From Nitrospirota bacterium (GTDB taxonomy: Bacteria; Nitrospirota; Thermodesulfovibrionia; UBA6902; BMS3Bbin08): a DNA stretch of 5,872 nucleotides. Positions 5,526 to 5,872 of the stretch are shown here, one piece after another (the first letter of the stretch is position 1; the number at the start of each line of letters is the position of its first letter). A program made the position numbers and the translations under genes. The stretch is from the NCBI GenBank assembly GCA_016208845.1, contig JACQXH010000183.1:1-5872 (forward strand), given 5' to 3'. Under the pieces are notes generated by a model that was given only the letters and a program-made list of their open reading frames with translations, was not told the origin of the DNA and did not search any database.

Positions 5526-5872
5526 TCAAAAAAGCAGGAGCTTTTCCTCTTTGATCCAGCTTCCATGCGTAGTACAGTGGGCTATAACCGTAAGGGTTCC
5601 ACCGTCTAAATTTAAATATATGCTGACTGCCGGATGGAGCTTCTTATATGTTAAATGCATTCGCGCGGTAAATATTTTATTGATATAGAAATCAATAAAA
5701 GAAAAGTAGTGTTCCCCTTCCATGACGTGCTCAATCTCGCCGATCCTGACACTGACATCTGCGCATCGATCGCCCGGAATAAGGCTGCATTTTCGCGATA
5801 TGGCCACAACAGGGACGTGATGCTTTTCAAAGTCACTAAGATTTACAGGATCAAGGGGCCTCCTGATCGCCT
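5526..5872 (-). CDS. Superoxide reductase (desulfoferrodoxin/neelaredoxin iron domain), 5' end outside the window
   Basis: The frame is open to the right edge, giving 114 visible residues and no start codon before a GTG at 5807. The residues are the superoxide reductase Fe centre, which reduces superoxide to peroxide without making oxygen, in cytoplasm or periplasm. Fe ligands can be matched to the known four-His one-Cys site: the EKHHVPVV stretch (residues 15-22 of the fragment), His48 and His54 (H-x5-H in the HVMEGEH segment), and Cys99-x-x-His102 in HCTTHG. Glu-Lys before the first His are also family residues. Starting at GTG 5807 would remove the first ligand, so the gene must begin beyond the window; whether it carries an N-terminal desulforedoxin domain cannot be seen. 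The electron donor (often rubredoxin) is not in view. Its stop lies five bases from the next gene's ATG, so it probably heads the operon containing mutS2. Identification is strong from the ligand pattern. Confidence 0.88.
   Translation of the reverse strand, partial: AIRRPLDPVNLSDFEKHHVPVVAISRKCSLIPGDRCADVSVRIGEIEHVMEGEHYFSFIDFYINKIFTARMHLTYKKLHPAVSIYLNLDGGTLTVIAHCTTHGSWIKEEKLLLF

Noticed and set aside
5846..5863. AGGAGG (5858-5863) followed by TTG as a ribosome site and start for the rightmost gene
   Set aside because: The TTG opens a frame that hits TAA after three codons. In the superoxide reductase frame these bases are simply two Arg codons.

Overview
The window looks like chromosomal DNA of moderate GC content from an anaerobic or oxygen-wary, probably Gram-negative-type bacterium. 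The main hint is a superoxide reductase at the right edge, an enzyme typical of strict and facultative anaerobes. The gene content (Ste24-like membrane protease, TPR protein with a signal peptide, cold-shock protein, MutS2) would suit Desulfobacterota, Nitrospirota or relatives, but nothing here fixes the taxon. There is no rRNA, tRNA, CRISPR array, phage gene or transposase.

Layout. The minus strand carries almost everything. From left to right: (1) a complete M48 Ste24-type membrane metalloprotease (11-1261); (2) a 259-bp gap with nested palindromes just upstream of the protease and an intergenic repeat-like block with inverted CACAGAGAA arms; (3) an exported protein made of five TPR repeats (1521-2171); (4) a 312-bp divergent intergenic region; (5) the only plus-strand gene, a 66-residue cold-shock protein (2484-2684), followed by a strong intrinsic terminator; (6) mutS2 in two overlapping pieces (2741-3613 and 3603-5054); (7) a small four-helix membrane protein of unknown function (5080-5520); (8) the C-terminal part of a superoxide reductase running off the right edge (5526-5872).

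How they work together. Genes 8, 7 and 6 are tightly packed on the minus strand and read as one operon: superoxide reductase, membrane protein, MutS2. The cold-shock gene faces this operon tail to tail, and the 2701-2737 hairpin separates them. The cold-shock gene has a long leader (about 115 nt) with an intrinsic-terminator-like hairpin between promoter and start codon, plus a possible competing antiterminator pairing.

Most worth checking: the out-of-frame break in mutS2, which removes a conserved segment between the ATPase and coiled-coil parts and may have arisen by deletion between short direct repeats; the degenerate LDLR-type motif in its Smr domain; and the attenuator-like csp leader. 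No wholly new system is evident; most of the window is ordinary housekeeping content.
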